DNA of 25,679 nucleotides from the NCBI GenBank assembly GCA_964626565.1, contig CAZVFX010000102.1:1-25679 (forward strand), in the 5' to 3' direction. Source of the DNA: CAZVFX01 sp964626565 (GTDB lineage: Bacteria > Myxococcota_A > UBA9042 > CAIXZC01). Under the pieces are notes generated by a model that saw only the letters and a program-made list of their open reading frames with translations, did not search any database and was not told where the DNA came from. Both the position numbers and the translations under genes were made by a program. Below are positions 15,321 to 23,727 of this stretch, one piece after another; the first letter of the stretch is position 1, and every line of letters begins with the position of its first letter.

Positions 15321-17980
15321 AACAGCACTTCCCTCGGCTTGCCCGCAGCTTCCTGCGGGCCAACCAGGCCGTCTTTCTCCATGCGGGACATGAGCACCGC
15401 GGCCTTATTGTAGCCGATCCCCAACTCACGCTGGAGCGCGGAGGTGGAGATTTTACCCTTCATCTGCGCGATCATCTTGGCCTGTTCGTACAGGTCGTCT
15501 TTGGAACTGATGACGTCTCCCTCGTCCTGGCTCGCCTCTCTGGCCGTTTGCAGCAGGTCCAGGTCGTAGTCGGGTTCGCCCTGGGCGCGCAAGCACTTGA
15601 CCACCTCGTGGCGCTCTTCGGTGGAAACAAATGCACCGTGTATACGTTGCAGTTTGGAACTGCCGGGCGGCAGGAAGAGCATGTCTCCCCAACCTAGCAG
15701 GTCGTCCGCTCCGTTCTGGTCGAGCACCACACGGGAATCCTGCATCGACCGCACCTTCAGCGAAATTCTGGAAGGCATGTTGGCCTTGATGATCCCGGTG
15801 ACCACCTTGATGGTCGGGTTCTGGGTCGCGATGATCATGTGAATTCCCGCGGCTCTGGCCATCTGTGCGAGGCGCGCGATGGAAGCCTCCACCTGCTTGC
15901 CCAGCACCATCATCAGGTCGGCCAGTTCATCGATGATCACGACGATATACGGCATCTCTTCCGGCTCTTCGCCTGTGGAGACCGTTTCCTCTACACGCTT
16001 GCCGTCGGGCCCTGTGGTTGCTTTGCGAATGGTGGCGCGCAGTCCGGGAATCTCCTTGCGGTTGCGCACCAGTTGGTTGTACTCCGCCACGTTGGGCACC
16101 CCGGCTTGAGACATGATCCGGTTGCGCCGCTCCATCTCCCCCACAGCCCATCGAAGCGCGGCTGCCGCGTCCTTGGCTTCGGTTACCACCGGCAGCAGCA
16201 GGTGGGGAATCTCGGAGTACGCGGTTAGCTCGAGCATCTTGGTGTCCACCATTACGAACCGCACCTGGTCGGGGGTGAGCTTGAAAAGAATGCTCATGAT
16301 GAACGCGTGCAGCAGCACGCTCTTACCCGACCCGGTGGTACCCGCGACCAGCAGGTGGGGCATCTTGGTCAGGTCGGCAAACAGCGGGTAGCCCGCGATA
16401 TCCTTGCCCAATGCGAGGGGGAGTTTATAGCTGCCGTCCTTGTATTTGGTATTATTGAATAGCTCCTTCAAATAGACCGTTTCCCTGGTCTTGTTAGGCA
16501 CCTCCACGCCCACCACGTCTTTGCCCGGAATGGGGGCGATAATGCGTACCTGCTCTGCAGACAGGCCCATGGCCAGGTCTTTGGACAGCCCTTCCACCTG
16601 GCTGATCTTGATCCCTCTTCCCGGTTTGAACTCGAACAGGGTGATGACCGGCCCGGGATGGATCCCTTCCACATCGCCGTCGACCTTGAAGTCCGCCAGT
16701 TTCTCGACCAGGGTGCGCGCTACGTTCTGGAGGGCGGTGTCGTCCATGCGCCGGGTTACGGGCGCCTGGTACTCCAACAGCCCCACGTCGGGAGTTTTGT
16801 AAATCCGTATGGCTTTCTTCTTCTTCTTCCTCTTGCGTGTGGGAGCCACCGGGAGTTGCCCTTCCTTGCCGTCCCCTTCCACTTCACCGGCAGGGGTGTC
16901 GTCGGCCGCTTCCGGGTCGGAATCCACAGGCGCGGCCGCACCATCCACTTTCGCGGCCCGGGTCGCTTCCGGTTCCGCCTCAGGCTCCTCCAGCGGTGGC
17001 GGGGGGCTCACGTCTTCGGACTCGCCGCCTTTGGCGGCATCGGCCTTCAGCGCCTTTGTGTCGGCTTCGGATTCCACACCCGGTCGGGCCCGGGCGGTGG
17101 TCTCCTCCGGCGGGGGCGCCAGGTCGGTTTCGGGCCTCTTTACCGGCGCCTTCCAGCGGCCCCGGGGAGTACCCGACCCTGTGGCTTCGGTGAAGTCGTG
17201 GCCCTCTTCATCATCATCCGGCGCCTCAATCGTTCGCTTCACCAGGGTCACGGCCAGGCCCGCCGGCACAGTGAAAAAGGATTTCACCTGGATGCGGAAC
17301 ATCAGCGACAAACCGGCAACGATTCCTCCCGTCGCTACGATTACCGTGCCGGTTTTGTAGATCAGTCCTTCCAGTACGGTGCCTAACACCAGGCCGATTA
17401 CGCCTCCTCCACCCTTGGGAAACAGCGATTGGTCAGGCAGAAGAAAGTGCAGGATTACCATGGTGGGCACCAGGATCACCGCGAAGCCGGCTACCTGGTG
17501 GGTCCTGAATTCCACCACCCTCTGAGCAATGAGCTGGCCGCCCAGGTAGATGGCGCCCAGGGCCATGAGATAGCCGCAAAAACCGGTGAAGTAGAGCACT
17601 ATGTATGACAGCCACGCCCCGACGGGGCCGATGATGTTCTGCACGCCGTTGGTGCTGGCGATGTCTTCCAGGCGGAACGAAACCAGCGAAAAGAGAACGA
17701 GCAGGCTCAAAAGCACAATGCCCAACCCCCAAACTCCCCCTTCCATCCGTTCAAGGAAGGTCAGCCCTTCCCTGGACCGTAGCTTCGCCTTGGGTTTCGC
17801 CCTTGGCTTCGCCTTCGGTTTCGCCTTCGGTTTTGCCTTGGGTTTCGCTTTTGGTTTCGCCTTTGGTTTGACCACCGTGGTGCCACCGGTCCGGGTCTTG
17901 CCCCCACCCTTAGGCCGCGCCTTCATGGTTCTCGACCCGCCCTTGGTCCGTCCCTTTGTCTGCGCACTGGTTCTTGCCAT
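15317..17980 (-). CDS. ftsK: DNA translocase FtsK
   Basis: 887 aa. FtsK couples chromosome dimer resolution and segregation to division. I chose the ATG at 17980 because ACGAGG lies about 7 nt upstream; the frame extends 8 codons further without a better site. Order: a basic Lys/Pro/Ala-repeat N-terminus (about 1-70), four predicted TM helices (about 80-255), a Pro/Glu/Ala-rich linker with a KKKKKA segment (about 260-405), then the RecA-like motor with Walker A GTTGSGKS (near residue 545) and Walker B VVIIDELADL (near 680), and a C-terminal winged-helix gamma domain (KISTSALQRELGIGYNKAAVLMSRMEKDGLV) that reads KOPS sites. The linker is short compared with E. coli FtsK (1329 aa), typical of most bacteria. 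The 32-bp repeat lies 54 nt upstream. The endopeptidase gene is coupled downstream. Confidence 0.96.
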   Translation of the reverse strand: MARTSAQTKGRTKGGSRTMKARPKGGGKTRTGGTTVVKPKAKPKAKPKAKPKAKPKAKPRAKPKAKLRSREGLTFLERMEGGVWGLGIVLLSLLVLFSLVSFRLEDIASTNGVQNIIGPVGAWLSYIVLYFTGFCGYLMALGAIYLGGQLIAQRVVEFRTHQVAGFAVILVPTMVILHFLLPDQSLFPKGGGGVIGLVLGTVLEGLIYKTGTVIVATGGIVAGLSLMFRIQVKSFFTVPAGLAVTLVKRTIEAPDDDEEGHDFTEATGSGTPRGRWKAPVKRPETDLAPPPEETTARARPGVESEADTKALKADAAKGGESEDVSPPPPLEEPEAEPEATRAAKVDGAAAPVDSDPEAADDTPAGEVEGDGKEGQLPVAPTRKRKKKKKAIRIYKTPDVGLLEYQAPVTRRMDDTALQNVARTLVEKLADFKVDGDVEGIHPGPVITLFEFKPGRGIKISQVEGLSKDLAMGLSAEQVRIIAPIPGKDVVGVEVPNKTRETVYLKELFNNTKYKDGSYKLPLALGKDIAGYPLFADLTKMPHLLVAGTTGSGKSVLLHAFIMSILFKLTPDQVRFVMVDTKMLELTAYSEIPHLLLPVVTEAKDAAAALRWAVGEMERRNRIMSQAGVPNVAEYNQLVRNRKEIPGLRATIRKATTGPDGKRVEETVSTGEEPEEMPYIVVIIDELADLMMVLGKQVEASIARLAQMARAAGIHMIIATQNPTIKVVTGIIKANMPSRISLKVRSMQDSRVVLDQNGADDLLGWGDMLFLPPGSSKLQRIHGAFVSTEERHEVVKCLRAQGEPDYDLDLLQTAREASQDEGDVISSKDDLYEQAKMIAQMKGKISTSALQRELGIGYNKAAVLMSRMEKDGLVGPQEAAGKPREVLF
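17783..17870 (-). repeat. 12-nt tandem repeat encoding Lys-Pro-Lys-Ala in FtsK
   Basis: About seven 12-bp units encode (PKAK)n in the cytosolic N-terminus of FtsK just before the first TM helix. Third-position variation between units is visible. The resulting basic, Pro-spaced segment may contact DNA or membrane lipids. The copy number is probably variable between strains. Confidence 0.8.
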
Positions 17981-18034
17981 AACACACCTCGTCTCATTAA
18001 ACATGTTAAGGCAGAACCCAAAGGCGCGCCAAAA

Positions 18035-18066
18035 ATCAGCACCCCGACAGCGATGGAGGGGCCTGC
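18035..18066 (-). repeat. 32-bp structured repeat, copy 2 (upstream of ftsK)
   Basis: On the minus strand this is identical to 6960-6991 except for one base (G for A at the predicted bulge). It lies between the transporter stop (18088) and the ftsK start (17980), 54 nt before the ATG. Here the predicted stem is followed at once by ATTTTT, so on this strand it could work as an intrinsic terminator for the hydrolase-transporter operon. A second small hairpin (CCTGC/GCAGG, 18062-18076) adjoins it. Confidence 0.75.
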
Positions 18067-18087
18067 GATGAGCAGGATCAGTCGGGT

Positions 18088-20034
18088 CTAGGACTTGCCC
18101 GACGGTTTACCCAGCGGGTACTTCCTGAATGCGATAAACGCCAGCACCATGAAGATGCTGGATGCGGCCAGGGGGAAGACAAAGCCGATGGGCGGCGGGA
18201 AGAGCTTGTGGCCCAGGAGCATGAGGCCCGGCGCAACGACTGCGGAGATGCCGTCCGCCATCTTGGTGAGCAGCCCTTCCACGCCGAAATACATCGCCTC
18301 CCGCCTCGCCCCCACTCGCTGTTCATCAAGGTCCACGATTTCGCATACGATGGGCCGATACATGGACATGAGAATGGCAGCGGGAAAGCCGAGGATGAAG
18401 CAGACGATAAGAATGAGCCAGATGCGCAGGCTCCAGGCGTACTCCACCCGCATTTCAAAGCGGCCGAGAACGTTGTCGAGTTCCCCGGGGCTGGCGAGGA
18501 TCCCTTCCAGTTGCTTCACCGCACCGTTGGCCGCACCGCCGGGGTCGATCCCGGCCGCCTCGCCGGATATCAGCCTGAATCCGGAGATGACCAGACTGCC
18601 GTCCGCATACGAAATGGCGCCTTCGAATTCGAATTGCGCCGGCGGTCCGGTCCGGAACTGAACCGGGGGCGGCATCTGTTCACGTTCTTCGGGGGTGGAC
18701 AGGATCATGGTCCAGTTCTGGAAGTTGAAGATCTCCTCCGGTTCCGACAGTGCACCGATAGCCACGGCCAGGCGGACCGACCCCGGGGAGGGGTCCCCAA
18801 CGAGGCGCGGATTGGCCAGGTAGATCTGCTCGTGGAACCGGCGTTTCGGGATGGTGAGCGCCCCGGCTTCGGGGTCGTCACCCTCGGCCTCGAAGAACAG
18901 GCCGCGCCACTGGCGAGCGGTCGTTTCCACTTCGATGGCGTCGTCCGTATCGCCGAAGGTAAATGCCAGGTCGCCGTTGCTCCTTTCCGCCACTGCTGTC
19001 AACTCGTGGCGGGTCCCCCCGACGAAGTGGGCCAGAAAGAAAAGGGTGACCAGCACGGTGGCGGCCCCGGTGGCAAAAAGGAAGGCGACCCGCAGCCCCA
19101 GCCGGTTGACGATCTGCTGGGCCACCGCAAATCCGATTATGGTGGACAGGAACAGGGGAGCCATGAGCATCGCGGTGAACCCCTCACCCTTGTGCAGCAC
19201 CGCCACCGCGATAAACGGCATGCAGATGATAAGTACGCCCATGGCTATCTTGGCCGACGCTGCGGCGATGAGATAAGGGGGAAAGGAAGGATTCTTGAAG
19301 CACTCAACCACCGACTGTTTGAGCGAAAACGTCACCTGCTTGTCTTCCGGCAGTTTCTTCTCTTTGATCCAGCCTACCGAGATGAAGAACCCCGCACCGC
19401 CGATGATGGCTAGCGCGGTGGCGGTAACCTTGAAGCCGTCAGCGATGAACACCGGGCCTATCTGTACCCCGCCCTTGAGCGCTTCGATGATCAGCGGCAC
19501 AATCAGCGCCGCGATAACCATGGCCGCAGCTTCGAAATAGGACATGACCACAGTGAGGCCGACCCGCTCCTCCGCGTTGGAGGTAAGCTCGGGCATCAGC
19601 GCCAGGTAAGGCGCCACCACATATGTGAAGAAGAACCAGGTGGCGGACAGTGTAACCGCCAGCCACACCACGTTGACTGTGGAGTTGCCCCGCACCGGCG
19701 GGAACCACACCAGGATGGCGAACAGCATCAGCGGAATGGCTCCCCGCTTGATGAACGGAATGCGGCGTCCCCCCGGATGTCGGCTGCGATCGCTCCAGAA
19801 CGCGACGAGGGGATTGCTGATGGCGTCGATGGACGAGCCCAGCAGCCGGGCCAGGCCCACGGCCAGGCCGGCGCCCAGGAAGACCATGCCTTGGTCGAGC
19901 ATATTCGCCGGGGGGGAGTAAAAATAGAGCAGCCACGTCATCACCGTGGCGGTGACGATGGCGCAGGAGTACATCCCCACGCTGTAGGTGAGGCGCTGCC
20001 AGAGAGTCAGCTCCCATCCGGACTTGTCGGTCAC
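18088..20034 (-). CDS. GPH-family MFS transporter with a large soluble insertion
   Basis: 648 aa, GTG start with AGAGG 7 nt upstream inside the end of the ceramidase-like gene. GTG and the preceding TGA overlap (GTGA). The N-terminus and the loop-2/3 signature (AFWSDRSRHPGGRRIPFI, about 79-96) place it in the glycoside-pentoside-hexuronide:cation symporter (MelB-like) branch of the MFS, with about 12 TM helices. These transporters are usually about 450-500 aa. Here residues ~341-533, after the predicted TM10 and before EYAWSLRIWLILIVCFILG, form a soluble beta-rich insertion without hydrophobic helices. Removing it leaves about 453 aa, a normal size. By topology the insert should lie in the periplasm if helix counting is right. 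Coupling to the hydrolase suggests uptake of its product, but the substrate is unknown. Confidence 0.85.
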   Translation of the reverse strand: MTDKSGWELTLWQRLTYSVGMYSCAIVTATVMTWLLYFYSPPANMLDQGMVFLGAGLAVGLARLLGSSIDAISNPLVAFWSDRSRHPGGRRIPFIKRGAIPLMLFAILVWFPPVRGNSTVNVVWLAVTLSATWFFFTYVVAPYLALMPELTSNAEERVGLTVVMSYFEAAAMVIAALIVPLIIEALKGGVQIGPVFIADGFKVTATALAIIGGAGFFISVGWIKEKKLPEDKQVTFSLKQSVVECFKNPSFPPYLIAAASAKIAMGVLIICMPFIAVAVLHKGEGFTAMLMAPLFLSTIIGFAVAQQIVNRLGLRVAFLFATGAATVLVTLFFLAHFVGGTRHELTAVAERSNGDLAFTFGDTDDAIEVETTARQWRGLFFEAEGDDPEAGALTIPKRRFHEQIYLANPRLVGDPSPGSVRLAVAIGALSEPEEIFNFQNWTMILSTPEEREQMPPPVQFRTGPPAQFEFEGAISYADGSLVISGFRLISGEAAGIDPGGAANGAVKQLEGILASPGELDNVLGRFEMRVEYAWSLRIWLILIVCFILGFPAAILMSMYRPIVCEIVDLDEQRVGARREAMYFGVEGLLTKMADGISAVVAPGLMLLGHKLFPPPIGFVFPLAASSIFMVLAFIAFRKYPLGKPSGKS

Positions 20035-21236
20035 GTCAGTTCCTCTATCAGCTCGGCGGTGGTTTCTACGACGGTGGGGCCGAGGTCGGGGCCCACCGAC
20101 ATGGAGCGCTCGTATTTGTACTCCTTGTGGTCAAAAAACGACGACGGGATGATGTAACCCAGCTCGTCCAGGCCCAGACACAGGATCATGCGATGTCCTT
20201 TCTTCAACTCGGTGTAGATCTGGTGGCCTACCTCCGGAGACGGCTCTCCCGGCACGGTCACGAACCGGAAGTTGCCGATGCTCCCGGCCGCCATGCAGGT
20301 CTTTATGCGATTATCGTCTATGGGCCGGTCCAGCAATCCCCTGTCACGCGCAAACTCGAAGGTCTTGTTCGCGTTTTTCAGCACGAGCCTCTTTTCGGCA
20401 ACCTTGATGGGCCCGGAGATGGGCTGGGCGTTCTTTATCTCTTCCATGGTGGTTCTGGCCAGTACTTCGCCGAATCGTTCAATGTAGGCGATGCGGGCTT
20501 TCAGTTTTGAGCGGGAAGGCACGTCGGGAGTGAGCATGGCTCCCAGCGGTCCGCTGAAGAAGAGGGGCCGGGGTACTCCCAGTTTTCTGAGCCACGCACG
20601 GAAAGGTCCGGGATAGTCGGGGCTTACGTGAGGGTTCTTCTCCCACAACGCCTCGGGGTGGGCGGAGAAGTTGAGCACCAGGGTGCGGATCGCATCTCCC
20701 GATTTCGCCAGCAGCGCGACGGTGCGCGGGTACTTGCCGCCGTCCTTGCGGTCGTTACGCACCCAGCCATCGGGGATATCGAAAGTAACTGCATGGAGGG
20801 TGGCGCTTTCTGCGCCCGCCTTGGCCTTCTTCACCGCGGTTGCGATGCGCTCCACCACCAGGTTCAGGTAGTCGGGGTCCACGCCGCTTTTCAGCGGGAT
20901 CGCGCCAAACAGGCCGGGTCCCCACAAGCCCAGGGAATCGGGGCCGGAGTGAGTGTGGGTACACGCCACGATAAGGCGCTCCCGGGGCAGCACGTCCGCG
21001 ACCCGGTCCCTGAGTTCCTCCACCTTCGGCTGCAGCAATCCGATGAGGTCCACGGTGACGAGGCAGAGTTCACCCCCGTCCTGGTCCGCGATGTAAAGAA
21101 CCCCGGCCTCCAGCGGGTGGAGCACCGAACGCGCCTTGCGGCCGGTCGCAAACCCGGCCAGGTAGACGGTCTTGTCCAGCGCCGGCGTTATGTCCACCGA
21201 CGCCGCACCAACCTGGTACTTGTCCCCTTTCGACAT
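20031..21236 (-). CDS. Neutral/alkaline ceramidase-like hydrolase (N-terminal domain only)
   Basis: 401 aa, ATG start with GGAGG 6 nt upstream. The beginning (VGAASVDITPALDKTVYLAGF) and the zinc motif CTHTHSGP (His94 and His96) match the N-terminal catalytic domain of neutral/alkaline non-lysosomal ceramidases, which hydrolyse the amide bond of ceramide. NFSAHPEAL corresponds to a second conserved His segment. Full ceramidases are about 650-750 aa and exported; this protein lacks the C-terminal domain and any visible signal peptide, so it is probably cytosolic. Many short bacterial members of this family have unknown substrates, so ceramide should not be assumed. It is the first gene of a coupled pair with the transporter. 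A near-perfect -10 lies upstream. Confidence 0.82.
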   Translation of the reverse strand: MSKGDKYQVGAASVDITPALDKTVYLAGFATGRKARSVLHPLEAGVLYIADQDGGELCLVTVDLIGLLQPKVEELRDRVADVLPRERLIVACTHTHSGPDSLGLWGPGLFGAIPLKSGVDPDYLNLVVERIATAVKKAKAGAESATLHAVTFDIPDGWVRNDRKDGGKYPRTVALLAKSGDAIRTLVLNFSAHPEALWEKNPHVSPDYPGPFRAWLRKLGVPRPLFFSGPLGAMLTPDVPSRSKLKARIAYIERFGEVLARTTMEEIKNAQPISGPIKVAEKRLVLKNANKTFEFARDRGLLDRPIDDNRIKTCMAAGSIGNFRFVTVPGEPSPEVGHQIYTELKKGHRMILCLGLDELGYIIPSSFFDHKEYKYERSMSVGPDLGPTVVETTAELIEELT

Positions 21237-21268
21237 GCCTATCCTCCACCCCTCGATGGTTGAACGCC

Positions 21269-21296
21269 ATTATACACAAGAGGCGGCCGTCAGCAA
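21269..21296 (-). promoter_or_regulatory. Promoter of the hydrolase-transporter operon
   Basis: On the minus strand a perfect TATAAT (21269-21274) lies 33 nt upstream of the ATG at 21236. The best -35 is TTGCTG (21291-21296, 16-bp spacer, 3 of 6), which is formed by the first unit of the 7-nt tandem repeat. Variation in repeat number would therefore change the promoter's upstream context. Confidence 0.5.
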
Positions 21297-21368
21297 TCAG
21301 CAATCAGCTATCAGCTACGGCCAGCCTGAGGCTTGTTCTGCTGACCGCTGACCGCTGACCGCTGAGAG
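21291..21368. repeat. Two 7-nt tandem repeats in a divergent intergenic region
   Basis: CAGCAAT, CAGCAAT, CAGCTAT and CAGCTAC occupy 21291-21318. After a small AGCC/GGCT hairpin (21323-21333), CTGACCG x3 and CTGAGAG occupy 21341-21368. Both have a strict 7-nt period. They separate the divergent promoters of the ceramidase-like gene and the Cys-rich lipoprotein. GCTATCA also occurs beside the 8-nt repeat near 13530. Confidence 0.85.
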
Positions 21369-21380
21369 CCCTTTTTATCC

Positions 21381-21409
21381 TTGACTATAACCGGCTGCCT
21401 TGCTCTACT
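21381..21409 (+). promoter_or_regulatory. Sigma-70-like promoter for the Cys-rich lipoprotein/barrel operon
   Basis: TTGACT (21381-21386, 5 of 6) and TCTACT (21404-21409, 4 of 6) are separated by exactly 17 bp, directly after the CTGACCG repeat block. The expected leader is about 35 nt and contains the Shine-Dalgarno AGGGGGG. Confidence 0.5.
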
Positions 21410-21451
21410 CAATCCGATGCGCAGTTACCGTCTTTTAGGGGGGCATACGAT

Positions 21452-22372
21452 ATGCGAATTGGCTTGACACTGCTGACGGGAGTTCTGTTTTCGGCGCTGG
21501 CGGTTGGGTGCAGTGAGCCCACGTTCGGCTACATGGACTGTCCGGGCCCGCAGTCGGTTGACGTTGAGGAGGATACGGGCGGCGGTGACGACGCGGCGGC
21601 AGACCTGGCCGAGGTTGGGCCGGTAGCCGGAAGCTGGGCCGGGACCCCGTGTTCCGGGGACGCAGACTGCGCTGCCGGCGCGTGCTACTCCAGCGATACC
21701 TTCGCCGAGGCCGGACTCATCATATCCGACGTGCCGGGAAGCATGTGCACCCTGGTGGACTGTCAGGCCGACGCCGAGTGTGGCGACGGCGGCGTGTGCG
21801 GCGACGTGTCCGCGTTCTCCGGGGAATTCCCGAAGATATGCCTGCAGCCGTGCGGCGATCTGGCCGACTGCCGGTGGCAAGAAGGTTACTCCTGCCTCAC
21901 CGCGGACGGCAAGGAGAACCCCGGCGACGGCGGCCTGTGCCTCCCCGACGCAATACTCACCGCCACGGCTCTGCCGCCACCCGGGGTCGGATGGGTAGGC
22001 AGCGCGTGCGAAAGCCACAACGACTGCAATGAGGGGAAGGGAGTGTGTGTCACCAAGCAGTACCTCGAAGAGGATTTTGAGTTGGTCATCGACGGGCTCG
22101 AAATTCCCAACGGCATGTGCTCCATGTTGCTCTGCGGGACGGACGACCACTGCGGGGAAGGCGGCATCTGCTACAACACCGAGCCGTTCTCCGGCGAGAA
22201 GCTGAACATCTGCCTGCAGTCGTGCACCGTAATGACCGATTGCAGGTGGTTGGAAGGATACTCATGCTATGTCGAGGACCCGGCGGACGAATCGGGAGTC
22301 TGCCTGCCCGACAGCCTGGTGGTGGAGATCATCTGCGATGACGGGCATTGCGACGAGGAGGTGGAACAATGA
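21452..22372 (+). CDS. Cys-rich lipoprotein with an internal duplication
   Basis: 306 aa. The ATG has AGGGGGG about 8 nt upstream. The lipobox is AVGC (Cys20), followed by an acidic linker. The mature protein consists of two similar ~105-residue Cys-rich halves. Shared anchors are G.WxG..C....DC, then GMC/GSMC..., C.....CG.GG.C......FSGE..KICLQ/LNICLQ, and DCRW.EGYSC with a final GVCLPDS/GLCLPDA. The cysteines presumably form disulfides outside the cytosol. The family resembles the Cys-rich modules at the N-termini of the two large lipoproteins in the left part, though without their repeats. ATGA overlap with the following barrel gene indicates one operon and suggests that the two act together at the outer membrane. 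No enzymatic motif is visible. Confidence 0.83.
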   Translation: MRIGLTLLTGVLFSALAVGCSEPTFGYMDCPGPQSVDVEEDTGGGDDAAADLAEVGPVAGSWAGTPCSGDADCAAGACYSSDTFAEAGLIISDVPGSMCTLVDCQADAECGDGGVCGDVSAFSGEFPKICLQPCGDLADCRWQEGYSCLTADGKENPGDGGLCLPDAILTATALPPPGVGWVGSACESHNDCNEGKGVCVTKQYLEEDFELVIDGLEIPNGMCSMLLCGTDDHCGEGGICYNTEPFSGEKLNICLQSCTVMTDCRWLEGYSCYVEDPADESGVCLPDSLVVEIICDDGHCDEEVEQ

Positions 22373-23727
22373 GATTCTTTACCCTCCCCATGATTGCGCT
22401 AAGTCTCGTGATGGCGGCCTCACCGATTCTGGCCGAAGAATCCGAGGAGGTGCGAAAACCTCCTGAGGACCTCATGTTCGGCAAGGGCGAAGGCGGGTAC
22501 ATGGATTTTATGTGGGGAGAACTGGAGAAGATCGGCGCCATGGATCTGTACGGTGTCACCTCGCAGCTTCCCCAAGGTTACTTCAGCTACAAGTGGGACT
22601 GGGGCACCATCAAGGCCTCCAAGCGGTACAACGCCAAGCGGCAACTTGGTCCGGTGATGGAGCCCATCGAGTTTACCGAGGGCGACGAGAAGATGATCTC
22701 CATCGATATGGGGCTCGAAGGGCACGGTGGAGGCCACACGTTCCAGTTCTCATACGGCATCACCGATCCGCTCGATTGGTACATTGAGATACCGTTTACC
22801 TACATGAACGTCGGTTTCAAGCCCAAGATCAGGGAGATCGATGATGAAGGCAACAAGATCTCGCCCAAGTACGCACAGATCCTCGGCATCGATGACCCGT
22901 CGGCTTACAACGCCTGCCAATTCAACACCGAGACCCTCCCCATGTTGGGACGGCCCTCGGTGGCTACCGACTACAAGGCCAAGTGGATGCTGGGCGATAT
23001 CAACACCGGGTTTTCATGGAACATCTACCGTACGCCGCGGTTTTCCGTGGCGTTGACGCCCCGCGTCTACCTGCCCACCGGGCACATCCCGCCGTCAAAT
23101 CGCAACATCCTGTACGGCACCGGTCCCGAACTGGAGACGGGCCTCGGCGGCTGGGCCGTGGGCGCCACGCAGGGCTACGACGTGAGGTTGTTCAAGTATT
23201 CCTGGTGGATCGACGTCATCGCCAGTTCCGAGTTCACCGCCGCCTACGCGTTGCCCCAGGAGCGTGAGTACCCAACGAATTTCCCCGACCTGCGCACGCC
23301 CGAGGAGAAGGAGATGGGGGCCCCGACCAAGGGGGAAATGGTCGACGCGGCATCCTTCCCCAACTTGTCCCACCTTGACGGCAAGTTCGACTATTTCCCC
23401 GGCTGGTCCATGTCCTGGACGGCCCAGCTTGGGGTCCACTTCGGGCCGCTGGGCCTGGGCGCCGGCTACGGCATCGAATACAGCCAGGAGCCGGAGCTGA
23501 ACGGCGACCCGGATTTCATCCAGATGGCCCAGAGCCTCGAATTGTTGGGTGCCTCTTCAGTTGAAATGGTGCAGCTCGCGGTGTCCCTGGGCCTGCTTCC
23601 CTTCATTCCCGCAGAAGTCTCCTTCCAGTGGAAAAAGGTGGTGGACGGGTACAACGCCATCGTCTTTGACGATTTCTACCAGCTCACCGTCAAGGGATAC
23701 ATTCCGCTGTTTGTACTCTGGGACTAG
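22369..23727 (+). CDS. Probable outer-membrane beta-barrel protein
   Basis: 452 aa. The ATG at 22369 overlaps the preceding TGA and has GGAGGT about 7 nt upstream; the frame is open a few codons further back. A Sec signal peptide ends at ILA-EE (residues 20-24). The mature chain is rich in alternating aromatic/hydrophobic strands (HTFQFSYGITDPLDWYIEIPFTYMNVGF, FSWNIYRTPRFSVALTPRVYLP, WSMSWTAQLGVHFGPLGLGAGYGIEYS, FYQLTVKGYIPLFVLWD), typical of an outer-membrane barrel. The last residues lack the usual terminal Phe but keep an aromatic just before the end. No named family is recognised. It is coupled to the Cys-rich lipoprotein, so a lipoprotein-porin pair is plausible. Its stop interlocks with that of the convergent gene. 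Confidence 0.7.
   Translation: MRFFTLPMIALSLVMAASPILAEESEEVRKPPEDLMFGKGEGGYMDFMWGELEKIGAMDLYGVTSQLPQGYFSYKWDWGTIKASKRYNAKRQLGPVMEPIEFTEGDEKMISIDMGLEGHGGGHTFQFSYGITDPLDWYIEIPFTYMNVGFKPKIREIDDEGNKISPKYAQILGIDDPSAYNACQFNTETLPMLGRPSVATDYKAKWMLGDINTGFSWNIYRTPRFSVALTPRVYLPTGHIPPSNRNILYGTGPELETGLGGWAVGATQGYDVRLFKYSWWIDVIASSEFTAAYALPQEREYPTNFPDLRTPEEKEMGAPTKGEMVDAASFPNLSHLDGKFDYFPGWSMSWTAQLGVHFGPLGLGAGYGIEYSQEPELNGDPDFIQMAQSLELLGASSVEMVQLAVSLGLLPFIPAEVSFQWKKVVDGYNAIVFDDFYQLTVKGYIPLFVLWD

Noticed and set aside
21291..21368. CRISPR-like array
   Set aside because: The units are 7 nt and directly adjacent, without spacers, so this is a simple tandem repeat.
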